From assembly GCA_021397835.1 (NCBI GenBank), contig JAJFZO010000618.1:1-64000 (forward strand): 64,000 nt of DNA, read 5' to 3'. A program made the translations under genes and the position numbers. Below, in pieces: positions 50,580-62,587 of this stretch; position 1 is the first letter of the stretch, and each line of letters begins with the position of its first letter. The notes beneath the pieces were generated by a model. The model worked only from the letters and a program-made list of their open reading frames with translations. It ran no database searches and had not been told where the DNA came from. This stretch comes from Moringa oleifera. Lineage: Eukaryota > Streptophyta > Magnoliopsida > Brassicales > Moringaceae.

Positions 50580-50592
50580 CATATCCCAGCAC

Positions 50593-51178
50593 ATTATCCC
50601 ACGATTATTCTCGCTTCGTTGCCCACGTTTTTCCCACCAATGAGGCCTTGGCAGTAGGGGTGCCGAGGCTGGCCGTGTGGCTCCCTCGTTTCTAACAGCC
50701 GACGATCGTGTCATTGATCGCGCTGCGCAATGAGTCCGCCTAGGCAGGCCTGAGCATCGAGATCCAACCCCACGTCTGTAGTCCCGATGGCCTACGACGA
50801 AGCACTCCGCATGCTCGAAATCCCCCCAATAATTTGGCCCTCACGTAGCATGCACCATCGAGCTTGTCTAGCCATATCCCAGTACATTATCCCACGATTA
50901 TTCTCGCTTCGTTGCCCACAGTTTTCCCACCAATGAGGCCTTGGCAGTAGGGGTGCTGAGGCTGGCCGTGTGGCTCCCTCGTTTCTAACAGCCGACGATC
51001 GTGTCATTGATCGCGCTGCGCAATGAGTCCGCCTAGGCAGGCCTGAGCATCGAGATCCAACCCCACGTCTGTAGTCCCGATGGCCTACGACGAAGCACTC
51101 CGCATGCTCGAAATCCCCCCAATAATTTGGCCCTCACGTAGCATGCACCATCGAGCTTGTCTAGCCATATCCCAGTAC
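50593..51178 (+). repeat. Two adjacent 293-bp monomers sharing one 24-bp deletion
   Basis: 50,593-50,885 and 50,886-51,178 both read GTAGCATGCACCATCGAGC. The 24 bp normally between GCATGCA and CCATCGAG are absent. Both also share GTCATTGATCGCG, CTAGGCAGGCC, CTGTAGTCCCGATGG and CCAGTACATT. One deletion followed by duplication of the shortened monomer explains this; two independent deletions are unlikely. Confidence 0.9.
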
Positions 51179-53330
51179 ATTATCCCACGATTATTCTCGC
51201 TTCGTTGCCCACAGTTTTCCCACCAATGAGGCCTTGGCAGTAGGGGTGCCTAGGCTAGCCATATGGCTCACTCGTTTCTAACGGCTGACGATCGTGTCGT
51301 CGATCGCGCTGCGCAATGAGTCCGCCTAGGCAAGCCTGAGCATCGAGATCCAACCCCACGTCTATCGCCCCGAGGGCCTACGACGAGGCACTCCGCATGC
51401 TCGAAATCCCCCCAACAATTTGGCCCTCACGTAGCATCCATCATCGTGAGCTTCACCGCCCACACCATCGAGCTTGTCTAGCCATATCCCAGCACATTAT
51501 CCCACGATTATTCTCGTTTCGTTGCCCACATTTTTTCCACCAATGAGGCCTTGGTAGTAGGGGTGCCGAGGCTAGCCATGTGGCTCACTCGTTTCTAACG
51601 GCTGACGATCGTGTCGTGGATCGCGCTGCGCAATGAGTCCGCCTAGGCAAGCATGAGCGTCGAGATCCAACCCCATGTCTGCCGCCCCGAGCGCCTACGA
51701 TGAAGCACTCTGCATGCTCCAAATCCCCCCAACAATTTGGCCCTCACGTAGGATGCATCATCGTGAGATTCGCCACCCACACCATCGAGCTTGCCTAGCC
51801 ATATCGCAGCACATTATCCCACGATTATTCTCGCTTCGTTGCCCACGTTTTTCCCACCAATGAGGCCTTGGCAGTAGGGGTGCCGAGGCTGGCCGTCTGG
51901 CTCGCTCGTTTTTAACGGCCGACGATCGTGTCATCGATCGCGCTGCACAATGAGTCCACCTAGGCAAGCATGAGCGTCGAGATCCAACCCCACGTCTGCC
52001 ACCTCAAGGGCCTGCGAGGAAGCACTACGCATTCTCGAAATCCCCTCAACCATTTGGCTCTCGTGTAGCATGCATCATCGTTAGCTTCGCCGTCCACACC
52101 ATCGAGCTTGTCTAGTCAAATCCCAGCACATTATCCCACAATTATTCTCGCTTCGTTGCCCACGTTTTTCCCACCAATGAGGCCTTGACAGTAGGGATGC
52201 CGAGGCTGGCTGTGTGGCTCGCTCGTTTCTAACGGCCGACGATCGTGTCGTCGATCGCGCTGCGCAATGAGTCCGCTTAGGCAAGCATGAGCGTCGAGAT
52301 CCAACCCCACGTCTACTGCCCCGAGGGCCTACGACGAAGCACTCCGCATGCTCGAAATCCCCCCAACAATTTGGCCCTAACGTAGCATGCATCATCTTGA
52401 GCTTCGCCGACCACACCATCGAGCTTGTCTAGCCATATCCCAGCACATTATCCCACGATTATTCTCGTTTCGTTGCCCACATTTTTTTCACCAATGAGGC
52501 CTTGGTAGTAGGGGTGCCGAGGCTAGCCATGTGGCTCACTCGTTTCTAACGGCTGATGATCGCGTCGTTGATCGCGCTGCGCAATGAGTCCGCCTAGGAA
52601 AGCATGAGCGTCGAGATCCAACCCCACGTCTGCCGCCCCGAGGGCCTACGACGAAGCACCCCGCATGCTCCAAATCCCCCCAACAATTTGGCCCTCACGT
52701 AGCATGCATCATCGTGAGCTTCGCCGCCCACACCATCGAGCTTGTCTAGCCATATCCCAGCACATTATCCCACGATTATTCTCGCTTCGTTGCCCACGTT
52801 TTTCCCACCAATGAGGCCTTGGCAAGTAGGGGTGCCGAGGCTGGCCGTCTGGCTCGCTCGTTTTTAACGGCCGACGATCGTGTCGTCGATCGCGCTGCGC
52901 AATGAGTCCGCCTAAGCAAGCATGAGCGTCGAGATCCAACCCCACGTCTGCCGCCTCAAGGGCCTGCGAGGAAGCACTACGCATTCTCGAAATCCCCCCA
53001 ACCATTTGGCTCTCGTGTATCATGCATCATCGTAAGCTTCGCCGCCCACACCATCGAGCTTGTCTAGCCAAATCCCAGCACATTATCCCACAATTGTGCT
53101 CGCTTCGTTGCCCGCATTTTTCCCACCAATGAGGCCTTGGCAGTAGGGGTGCCGAGGCTGGCTTTGTGGCTCGCTTGTTTCTAACCGTCGACGATCGTGT
53201 CGTCGATCGTGCTGCGCAATGAGTCCGCCTAGGCAAGCATGAGCGTCGAGATCCAACCCCACGTCTACTGCCCCGAGGGCCTACGACGAAGCACTCCGCA
53301 TGCTCCAAATCCCCCCAACAATTTGGCCCT
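51179..53330 (+). repeat. Seven satellite monomers, part shared with 24.2-24.8 kb
   Basis: Class A copies with GTTTCGTTGCCC and GGTAGTAGGGG (near 51,515 and 52,467) are mixed with B copies. 51,800-52,355 matches 24,255-24,810 at offset 27,545. One copy has GGCAAGTAGGGG near 52,821 (one extra base) and another AATTGTGCTCGC near 53,092. Confidence 0.82.
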
Positions 53331-54294
53331 CACGTTGCATGCATCATCGTGAGCTTCGCCGCCCACACCAACGAGCTTGTCTAGCCATATCCCAGCACAT
53401 TATCCCACGATTATTCTCACTTCGTTGCCCACGTTTTTCCCACCAATGAGGCCTTGGCAGTAGGGGGTGCCGAGGCTAGCCGTGTGGCTCCCTTGTTTCT
53501 AACGGCCGACGATCGTGTCGTTGATCGCGCTGCGCAATGAGTCCGCCTAGGCAAGCATAAGCGTCGAGATCCAACCCAACATCTGCCGCCCCGAGGGCCT
53601 ACGACGAAGCACTCCGCATGCTCGAAATCCCCCCAACAATTTGGCCCTCACGTAGCAAGCATCATCGTGAGCTTCGCCGCCCACACCATCGAGCTTGTCT
53701 AGCCATATCCCAGCACATAATCCCACTATTATTCTCGCTTCGTTGCCCACGTTTTTCCCACCAATGAGGCCTTGGCAGTAGGGGTGCCGAGGCTAGCCGT
53801 GTGGCTCACTTGTTTCTAACGGCCGATGATAGTGTCGTCGAACGCACTGCGCAATGAGTCCGCCTAGGCAAGCATGAGAGTCGAGATCCAACCCCACGTC
53901 TGCCGCCCCGAGGGCCTACGACGAAGCACTCCGCATGCTCGAAATCCCCCTAACAATTTGCCCCTCACGTAGCATGCATTATCGTGAGCTTTGCCGCCCA
54001 CACCATCGAGCTTGTCCAGCAATATCCCAGCACATTATCCCACAATTATTCTCGCTTCGTTGCCCACGTTTTTCCCACCAATGAGGGCTTGGCAGAAGGG
54101 GTGCCATGGCTGGCCGTCTGGCTCGCTCGTTCTTAACGGTCGACGATCGTGTCGTCGATCGCGCTGCATATTGAGTCCGCCTAGGCAGCATGAGCGTCGA
54201 GATCCAACCCCATGTCTGCTGCCTCAAGGGCTTGCGAGGAAGCACTACGCATTCTCGAAATCCCCACAACCATTTGGCTCTCGTGTAGCATGCA
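53331..54294 (+). repeat. Satellite monomers including a four-unit relative of the next HOR
   Basis: The class A copy with CACCAACGAGC (near 53,366), GTAGGGGGTGCC and GCATAAGCG (near 53,553) recurs 1,268 bp later near 54,633-54,821 and again 1,903 bp after that. A variant monomer near 54,020-54,330 has GGCAGAAGGGGTGCC and CTAGGCAGCATG. Confidence 0.8.
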
Positions 54295-57200
54295 TCATCG
54301 TAAGCTTCGCCGCCCACACCATCGAGCTTGTCTAGCAAAATCCCAGCAGATTATCCCTGGATTATTCTCGCTTCGTTGCCCACGTTTTTCCCACCAATGA
54401 GGCCTTGGCAATAGAGGTGCCGAGGCTGGCTGTGTGGCTCGCTCGTTTCTAACAGCTGACGATCGTGTCATCGATCGCACTGCGCAATGAGTCCGCCTAG
54501 GCAAGCATGAGCGTCGAGATCCAACCCCACGTCAGCCGCCCCGAGGGCCTACGACGAAGCACTCCGCATGCTCGAAATCCCCCCAACAATTTGGCCCTCA
54601 CGTAGCATGCATCATCGTGAGATTCGCCGCCCACACCAACGAGCTTGTCTAGCCATATCCCAGCACATTATCCCACGATTATTCTCACTTCGTTGCCCAC
54701 GTTTTTCCCACCAATGAGGCCTTGGCAGTAGGGGGTGCCGAGGCTAGCCGTGTGGCTCCCTTGTTTCTAACGGCCGACGATCGTGTCGTTGATCGCGCTG
54801 CGCAATGAGTCCGCCTAGGCAAGCATAAGCGTCGAGATCCAACCCAACATCTGCCGCCCCGAGGGCCTACGACGAAGCACTCCGCATGCTCGAAATCCCC
54901 CCAACAATTTGGCCCTCACGTAGCATGCATCATCGTGAGCTTCGCCGCCCACACCATCGAGCTTGTCTAGCCATATCCCAGCACATTATCCCACGATTAT
55001 TCTCGCTTCGTTGCCCACGTTTTTCCCACCAATGAGGCCTTGGCAGTAGGGGTGCCGAGGCTGGCGGTCTGGCTCGCTCGTTTTTAACGGCCGACGATCG
55101 TGTCGTCGATCGCGCTGCATAATGAGTCCGCCTAGGAAAGCATGAGCGTCGAGATCCAACCCCACGTCTGCTGCCTCAAAGGCCTGCGAGGAAGCACTAC
55201 GCATTCTCGAAATCCCCCCAACCATTTGGCTCTCGTGTAGCATGCATCATCGTTAGCTTCGCCGCCCACACCATCGAGCTTGTCTAGCCAAATCCCAGCC
55301 CATTATCCCAGGATTATTCTCGCTTCGTTGCCCACGTTTTTCCCACCAATGAGGCCTTGGCAGTAGGGGTGCCGAGGCTGGCTGTGTGGCTCGCTCATTT
55401 CTAACGGCCGACGATCATGTCGTCGATCGCGCTGCGCAATGACTCCGCCTAGGCAAGCATGAGCGTCGAGATCCAACCCCACGTCTGCCGCCCTGAGGGC
55501 CTTCGACGAAGCACTCCGCATGCTCCAAATCCCCCCAATAATTTGGCCCTCACGTAGCATGCATCATCGTGAGCTTCGCCGCCCATACCATCGAGCTTGT
55601 CAAGCCATATCCCAGCACATTATCCCACGATTATTCTTGCTTCGTTGCCCACGTTTTTCCCACCAATGAGGCCTAGGCAGTAGGGGTGCCGAGGCTGGCC
55701 GTCTGGCTCGCTCATTTTTAACGGCCAACGATCGTGTCGTCGATCGCGCTGCATAATGAGTCCGCCTAGGCAAGCATGAGCGTCGAGATCCAACCCCACG
55801 TCTGCCGCCTCAGGGGCCTGCGAGGAAGCACTACGTATTCTCGAAATCTCCCCAACCATTTGGCTCTCGTGTAGGATGCATCATCGTTAGCTTCGCCGCC
55901 CACACCATCGAGCTTGTCTAGCCATATCCTTGCACATTATCCCATGATTATTCTCGCTTCGTTGCCCACGTTTTTCCCACCAATGAGGCCTTGGCAATAG
56001 GGGTGCCGAGGCTGGTCGTATAGCTCGCTCGTTTCTAACGATCGACGATCGTGTCGTCGATCGCGCTGCGTAATGAGTCCGCCTAGTCAAGCATGAGCGT
56101 CGAGATCCAACCCCACGTCTACCGCCCCGAGGGCCTACGACGAAGCACTCCGCATGCTCTAAATCACCCCAACAATTTGGCCCTCACATAGCATGCATCA
56201 TCGTGAGCTTCGCCGCCCACACCATCGAGCTTGTCTAGCCATATCCCAGCACATTATCCCACGATTATTCTCGCTTTGTTGCCCACGTTTTTCCCACCAA
56301 TGAGGCCTTGGCAATAGGGGTGCCGAGGCTGGCTTTGTGGCTTGCTCGTTTCTAACAGCTGACGATCGTGTCATCGATCGCACTGCGCAATGAGTCCGCC
56401 TAGGCAAGCATGAGCGTCGAGATCCAACCCCACGTCAGCCGCCTCGAGGGCCTACGACGAAGCACTCCGCATGCTCGAAATCCCCCCAACAATTTGGCCC
56501 TCACGTAGCATGCATCATCGTGAGATTCGCCGCCCACACCAACGAGCTTGTCTAGCCATATCCCAGCATATTATCCCACGATTATTCTCACTTCGTTGCC
56601 CACGTTTTTTCTACCAATGAGGCCTTGGCAGTAGGGGGTGCCGAGGCTAGCCCTGTGGCTCCCTTGTTTCTAACGGCCGACGATCGTGCCGTTGATCGCG
56701 CTGCGCAATGAGTCCGCCTAGGCAAGCATAAGCGTCGAGATCCAACCCCACATCTGCCGCCCCGAGGGCCTACGACGAAGCACTCCGCATGCTCGAAATC
56801 CCCCCAACAATTTGGCCCTCACGTAGCATGCATCATCGTGAGCTTCGCCGCCCACGCCATCGAGCTTGTCTAGCCATATCCCAGCATATTATCCCACGAT
56901 TATTCTCGCTTCGTTGCCCACGTTTTTCCCACCAATGAGGCCTTGGCAGTAGGGGTGCCGAGGCTGACGGTCTGGCTCGCTCGTTTTTAACGGCCGACGA
57001 TCGTGTCGTCGATCGCGCTGCATAATGAGTCCGCCTAGGAAAGCATGAGCGTCGAGATCCAACCCCACGTCTGCTGCCTCAAGGGCCTGCGAGGAAGCAC
57101 TACGCATTCTCGAAATCCCCCCAACCATTTGGCTCTCGTGTAGCATGCATCATCGTTAGCTTCGCCGCCCACACCATCGAGCTTGTCAAGCCAAATCCCA

Positions 57201-58100
57201 GCACATTATCCCATGATTATTCTCGCTTCGTTGCCCACGTTTTTCCCACCAATGAGGCCTTGGCAGTAGGGGTGCCGAGGCTGGCTGTGTGGCTCGCTCG
57301 TTTCTAACGGCCGACGATCATGTCATCGATCGCACTGCGCAATGAGTCCGCCTAGGCAAGCATGAGCGTCGAGATCCAACCCCACGTCTGCCGCCCTGAG
57401 GGCCTCCGACGAAGCACTCCGCATGCTCCAAATCCCCCCAATAATTTGGCCCTCACGTAGCATGCATCATCGTGAGCTTCGCCGCCCATACCATCGAGCT
57501 TGTCTAGCCATATCCCAGCACATTATCCCACGATTATTCTCGCTTCGTTGCCCACGTTTTTCCCACCAATGAGGCCTAGGCAGTAGGGGTGCCGAGGCTG
57601 GCCGTCTGGCTCGCTCATTTTTAACGGCCAACGATCGTGTCGTCGATCGCGCTGCATAATGAGTCCGCCTAGGCAAGCATGAGCGTCGAGATCCAACCCC
57701 ACGTCTGCCGCCTCAAGGGCCTGCGAGGAAGCACTACGCATTCTCGAAATCGCCCCAACCATTTGGCTCTCGTGTAGCATGCATCATCGTTAGCTTCGCC
57801 GCCCACACCATCGAGCTTGTCAAGCCAAATCCCAGCACATTATCCCATGATTATTCTCGCATCGTTGCCCACGTTTTTCCCACCAATGAGGCCTTGGCAA
57901 TAGGGGTGCCGAGGCTGGCCGTATGGCTCGCTCGTTTCAACCGATCGACGATCGTGTCGTCGATCGCGCTGCGTAATGAGTCCGCCTAGTCAAGCATGAG
58001 CGTCGAGATCCAACCCCACGTCTACCGCCCCGAGGGCCTACGACGAAGCACTCCGCATGCTCTAAATCCCCCCAACAATTTGGCGCTCACATAGCATGCA
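54295..58100 (+). repeat. Six-monomer HOR, two copies (1,903 bp each)
   Basis: 54,295-56,197 and 56,198-58,100 follow the same order: GCACTGCGCAATG with CACGTCAGCCGCC, CACCAACGAGC with GTAGGGGGTGCC, GCTGGCGGTCTGG-type with CTAGGAAAGC, the GATCATGTCG monomer, GAGGCCTAGGCAG with GGCCAACG, and CTAGTCAAGC with AACGATCGACG. Offset is 1,903 bp at every point compared. Small differences include CCGTATAGCTCG near 56,016 against CCGTATGGCTCG, and TTTCAACCGATCG near 57,937 against TTTCTAACGATCG. Confidence 0.88.
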
Positions 58101-61100
58101 TCATCGTGAGCTTCGCCGCCCACACCATCGAGCTTGTCTAGCCATATCCCAGCACATTATCCCACGATTATTCTCGCTTCGTTGCCCACGTTTTTCCCAC
58201 CAATGAGGCCTTAGCAGTAGGGGTGCCGAGGCTGGCCGTCTAGCTCTCTCTTTTTTAACAGCCGACGATCGTGTCGTCGATCGCGCAGCATAATGAGTCC
58301 GCCTAGGCAAGCATGAGCGTCGAGATCCAACCCCACGTCTGCCGCCTCAAGGGCCCTTCGAGGAAGCACTACGCATTCTCGAAATCCCCCCAACCATTTG
58401 GCTCATGTGTACCATGCATCATCGTTAGCTTCGCCGCCCACACCATCGAGCTTGTCCAGCAAAATCCCAGCACATTATCCCACAATTATTCTCGCTTTGT
58501 TGCCTACGTTTTTCCCACCAATGAGGCCTTGGCAATAGGGGTGCCGAGGCTGGCCATGTGGCTCGCTCGTTTCTAACGGTCGACGATCGTGTCGTCGATC
58601 GCGCTGCGCAATGAGTCCGCCTAGGCAAGCATGAGCGTCGAGATCCAACCACACGTCTACCGCCCCGAGGGCCTACGACGAAGCACTCCCCATGCTCGAA
58701 ATCCCCCTAATAATTTGGCCCTCACGTAGCATGCATCATCGTGAGCTTCGCCGCCCACACCATCGAGCTTGTCTAGCCATATCCCAGCACATTATCCCAC
58801 GATTATTCTCGCTTCATTGCCCACGTTTTCCCCACCAATGAGGCCTTGGCAGTAGGGGTGCCGAGGCTGGCTGTGTGGCTCGCTCGTTTCTAATGGCCGA
58901 CAATCGTGTCGTCGATCGCGCCGCGCAATGACTCCGCCTAGGCAAGCATGAGCGTCGAGATCCAACCCCACGTCTGCCGCCCTGAGGGCCTAGGACGAAG
59001 CACTCCGCATGCTCCAAATCCCCCCAACAATTCGGCCCTCACGTAGCATGCATCAACATGACCTTCGCCGCCCACACCATCGGGCTTGCCTAGCCATATC
59101 CCAGCACATTATCCCACGATTATTCTCGCTTCGTTGCCCACGTTTTTCCCACCAATGAGGCCTTGGCAGTAGGGGTGCCGAAGCTGGCCGTCTGGCTCGC
59201 TCGTTTTTAACGGCCGACGATCGTGTCGTCGATCGCGCTGCATAATGAGTCCGCCTAGGCAAGCATGAGCGTCGAGATCCAACCCCACTTCTGCCGCCTC
59301 AAGGGCCATGCGAGGAAGCACTACGCATTCTCGAAATCCCCCCAAACATTTGGCTCTCGTGTAGCATGCATCATCGTTAGCTTCGCCGCCCACACCATCG
59401 AGCTTGTCTAGCCAAATCCCAACACATTATCCCACGATTATTCTCGCTTCGTTGCCCACGTTTTTCCCACCAATGAGGCCTTGGCAGTAGGGGTGCCGAG
59501 GCTAGCCATGTGGCTCACTCGTTTCTAACAGTCGACGATCGTGTCTTCGATCGCGCTGCGCAATGAGTCCGCCTAGGCAAGCATGAGCGTCGAGATCCAA
59601 CCCCACGTTTACCGTCCCGAGGGCCTACGACGAAGCACTCCGCATGCTTTAAATCACCCCAACAATTTGGCCCTCACATAGCATGCATCATCGTGAGCTT
59701 CGCCGCCCACACCATCGAGCTTGTCTAGCCATATCCCAGCACATTATCCCACGATTATTCTCGCTTCGTTGCCCACGTTTTTCCCACCAATGAGGCCTTG
59801 GCAGTAGGGGTGCCGAGGCTGGCGGTCTGGCTCGCTCGTTTTTAACGGCCGACGATCGTGTCGTCGATCGCGCTGCATAATGAGTTCGCTTAGGAAAGCA
59901 TGAGCGTCGAGATCCAACCCCACGTCTGCCGCCCTGAGGTCCTTCGACGAAGCACTCCGCATGCTCCAAATCCCCCCAATAATTTGGCCCTCACGTAGCA
60001 TGCATCATCGTGAGCTTCGCCGCCCATACCATCGAGCTTGTCTAGCCATATCCCAGCACATTATCCCACGATTATTCTCGCTTCGTTGCCCATGTTTTTC
60101 CCACCAATGCGGCCTAGGCAGTAGGGGTGCCGAGGCTGGCCGTCTGGCTCGCTCTTTTTTAACGGCCAACGATCGTGTCGTCGATCGCGCTGCATAATTA
60201 GTCCGCCTAGGCAAGCATGAGCGTCGAGATCCAACCCCATGTCTGCCGCCTGAAGGGCCTGCGAGGAAGCACTACGCATTCTCGAAATCGCCCCAATCAT
60301 TTGGCTCTCGTGTAGCATGCATCATCGTTAGCTTCGCCGCCCACACCATCGAGCTTGTCAAGCCAAATCCCAGCACATTATCCCATGATTATTCTCGCTT
60401 CGTTGCCCACGTTTTTCCCACCAATGAGGCCTTGGCAATAGGGGTGCCGAGGCTGGCCGTATGGCTCGCTCGTTTCTAATAGTCGACGATCGTGTCGTCG
60501 ATCGCGCTGCATAATAAGTCCGCCTAGTCAAGCATGAGCGTCGAGATCCAACCCCACGTCTACCACGCCGAGGGCCTACGACGAAGCACTCCGCATGCTT
60601 TAAATCACCCTAACAATTTGGCCCTCACATAGCATGCATCATCGTGAGCTTCGCCGCCCACACCATCGAGCTTGTCTAGCCACGTCCCAGCACATTATCC
60701 CACGATTATTCTCGCTTCGTTGCCCACGTTTTTCCCACCAATGAGGCCTTGGCAGTAGGGGTGCCGAGGCTGGCCGTCTGGCTCGCTCGTTTTTAACTGC
60801 CGACGATCGTGTCGTCGATCGCGCTGCATAATGAGTCCGCCTAGGCAAGCATGAGCGTCGAGATCCAACCCCACGTCTGCCGCCTCAAGGCCTACGAGGA
60901 AGCACTACGCATTCTCGAAATCCCCCCAACCATTTGGCTCTCGTGTAGCATGCATCATCGTTAGCTTCGCCGACCACACCATCGAGCTTGTCTAGCCAAA
61001 TCCCAGCACATTATCCCACGATTATTCTCGCTTCGTTGCCCACCTTTTTCCCACCAATGAGGCCTTGGCAGTAGGGGTGCCGAGGGTGGTTGTGTGGCTC

Positions 61101-61270
61101 GCTCGTTTCGAACGGCCGACGATCGTGTCGCCGATCGCGCTGCGCAATGAGTCCGCCTAGGCAAGCATGAGCGTCGAGATCCAACCCCACGTCAGCCGCC
61201 TCAAGGCCTACGAGGAAGCACTCCGCATGCTCGAAATCCCCCCAACAGTTTCGCCCTCACGTAGCATGCA
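58101..61270 (+). repeat. Ten-monomer HOR, copy 1 (3,170 bp)
   Basis: 58,101-59,300 and 61,271-62,470 match at offset exactly 3,170. Shared marks are GGGCCCTTCGAGG with GGCTCATG, TTGTCCAGC with CACAATTATTC, CACGTTTTCCCC and GCATGCTCCAAATCC. The interior also contains relatives of the six-monomer HOR, since 60,005-60,318 matches 57,467-57,780 at offset 2,538. The HOR therefore seems to be assembled from older pieces. Confidence 0.84.
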
Positions 61271-62587
61271 TCATCGTGAGCTTCGCCGCCCACACCATCG
61301 AGCTTGTCTAGCCATATCCCAGCACATTATCCCACGATTATTCTCGCTTCGTTGCCCACGTTTTTCCCACCAATGAGGCCTTGGCAGTAGGGGTGCCGAG
61401 GCTGGCCGTCTGGCTCGCTCGTTTTTAACGGCCGACGATCGTGTCGTCGATCGCGCTGCATAATGAGTCCGCCTAGGCAAGCATGAGCGTCGAGATCCAA
61501 CCCCACGTCTGCCGCCTCAAGGGCCCTTCGAGGAAGCACTACGCATTCTCGAAATCCCCCCAACCTTTTGGCTCATGCGTACCATGCATCATCGTTAGCT
61601 TAGCCGCCCACACCATCGAGCTTGTCCAGCCAAATCCCAGCACATTATCCCACAATTATTCTCGCTTTGTTGCCCACGTTTTTCCCACCAATGAGGCCTT
61701 GGCAATAGGGGTGCCGAGGCTGGCCATGTGGCTCGCTCGTTTCTAACGGTCGACGATCGTGTCGTCGATCGCGCTGCGCAATGAGTCCGCCTAGGCAGGC
61801 ATGAGCGTCGAGATCCAACCACACGTCTACCGCCCCGAGGGCCTACGACGAAGCACTCCCCATGCTCGAAATCCCCCCAATAATTTGGCCCTCACGTAGC
61901 ATGCATCATCGTGAGCTTCGCCGCCCACACCATCGAGCTTGTCTAGCCATATCCCAGCACATTATCCCACGATTATTCTCGCTTCGTTGCCCACGTTTTC
62001 CCCACCAATGAGGCCTTGGCAGTAGGGGTGCCGAGGCTATCTGTGTGGCTCTATCGTTTCTAACGGCCGACGATCGTGTCGTCGATCGCGCTGCGCAATG
62101 AGTCCGCCTAGGCAAGCATGAGCGTCGAGATCCAACCCCACGTCTGCCGCCCCGAGGGCCTACGACGAAGCACTCCGCATGCTCCAAATCCCCCCAACAA
62201 TTTGGCCCTCACGTAGCATGCATCATCGTGAGCTTCGCCGCCCACACCATCGAGCTTGTCTAGCCATATCCCAGCACATTATCCCACGATTATTCTCGCT
62301 TCGTTGCCCACGTTTTTCCCACCAATGAGGCCTCGGCAGTAGGAGTGCCGAGGCTGGCCGTCCAGCTCGCTCGTTTTTAACGGCCAACGATCGTGTCGTC
62401 GATCGCGCTGCATAATGAGTCCGCCTAGGCAAGCATGAGCGTCGAGATCCAACCCCACGTCTGCCGCCTCAAGGGCCTGCGAGGAAGCACTACGCATTCT
62501 CCAAATCCCCCCAATAATTTCGCTCTCGTGTAGCATGTATCATCGTTAGCTTCGCCGCCCACACCATCGAGCTTGTCTAGTTTAATC
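61271..62587 (+). repeat. Ten-monomer HOR, partial copy 2
   Basis: First four monomers of the ten-unit repeat. It departs from copy 1 near 62,500, where CATGTATCATCG and CTAGTTTAATCC appear. Differences before that are few (GAGGCTATCTGTGTGG near 62,033, GGCCTCGGCAGTAGG near 62,330). Confidence 0.82.

Noticed and set aside
53979..54338. 119-codon minus-strand open frame
   Set aside because: It arises from a one-base deletion in the monomer (CTAGGCAGCATG) that joins two ordinary frames. No domain or homologous protein is recognised.
61488..61501. RNA polymerase III B-box-like GCGTCGAGATCC, as in tRNA-derived SINEs
   Set aside because: The spacing after TCGA is one base too long for GGTTCGANNCC, no A box matches upstream, and no poly-A or T-rich terminator pattern follows.
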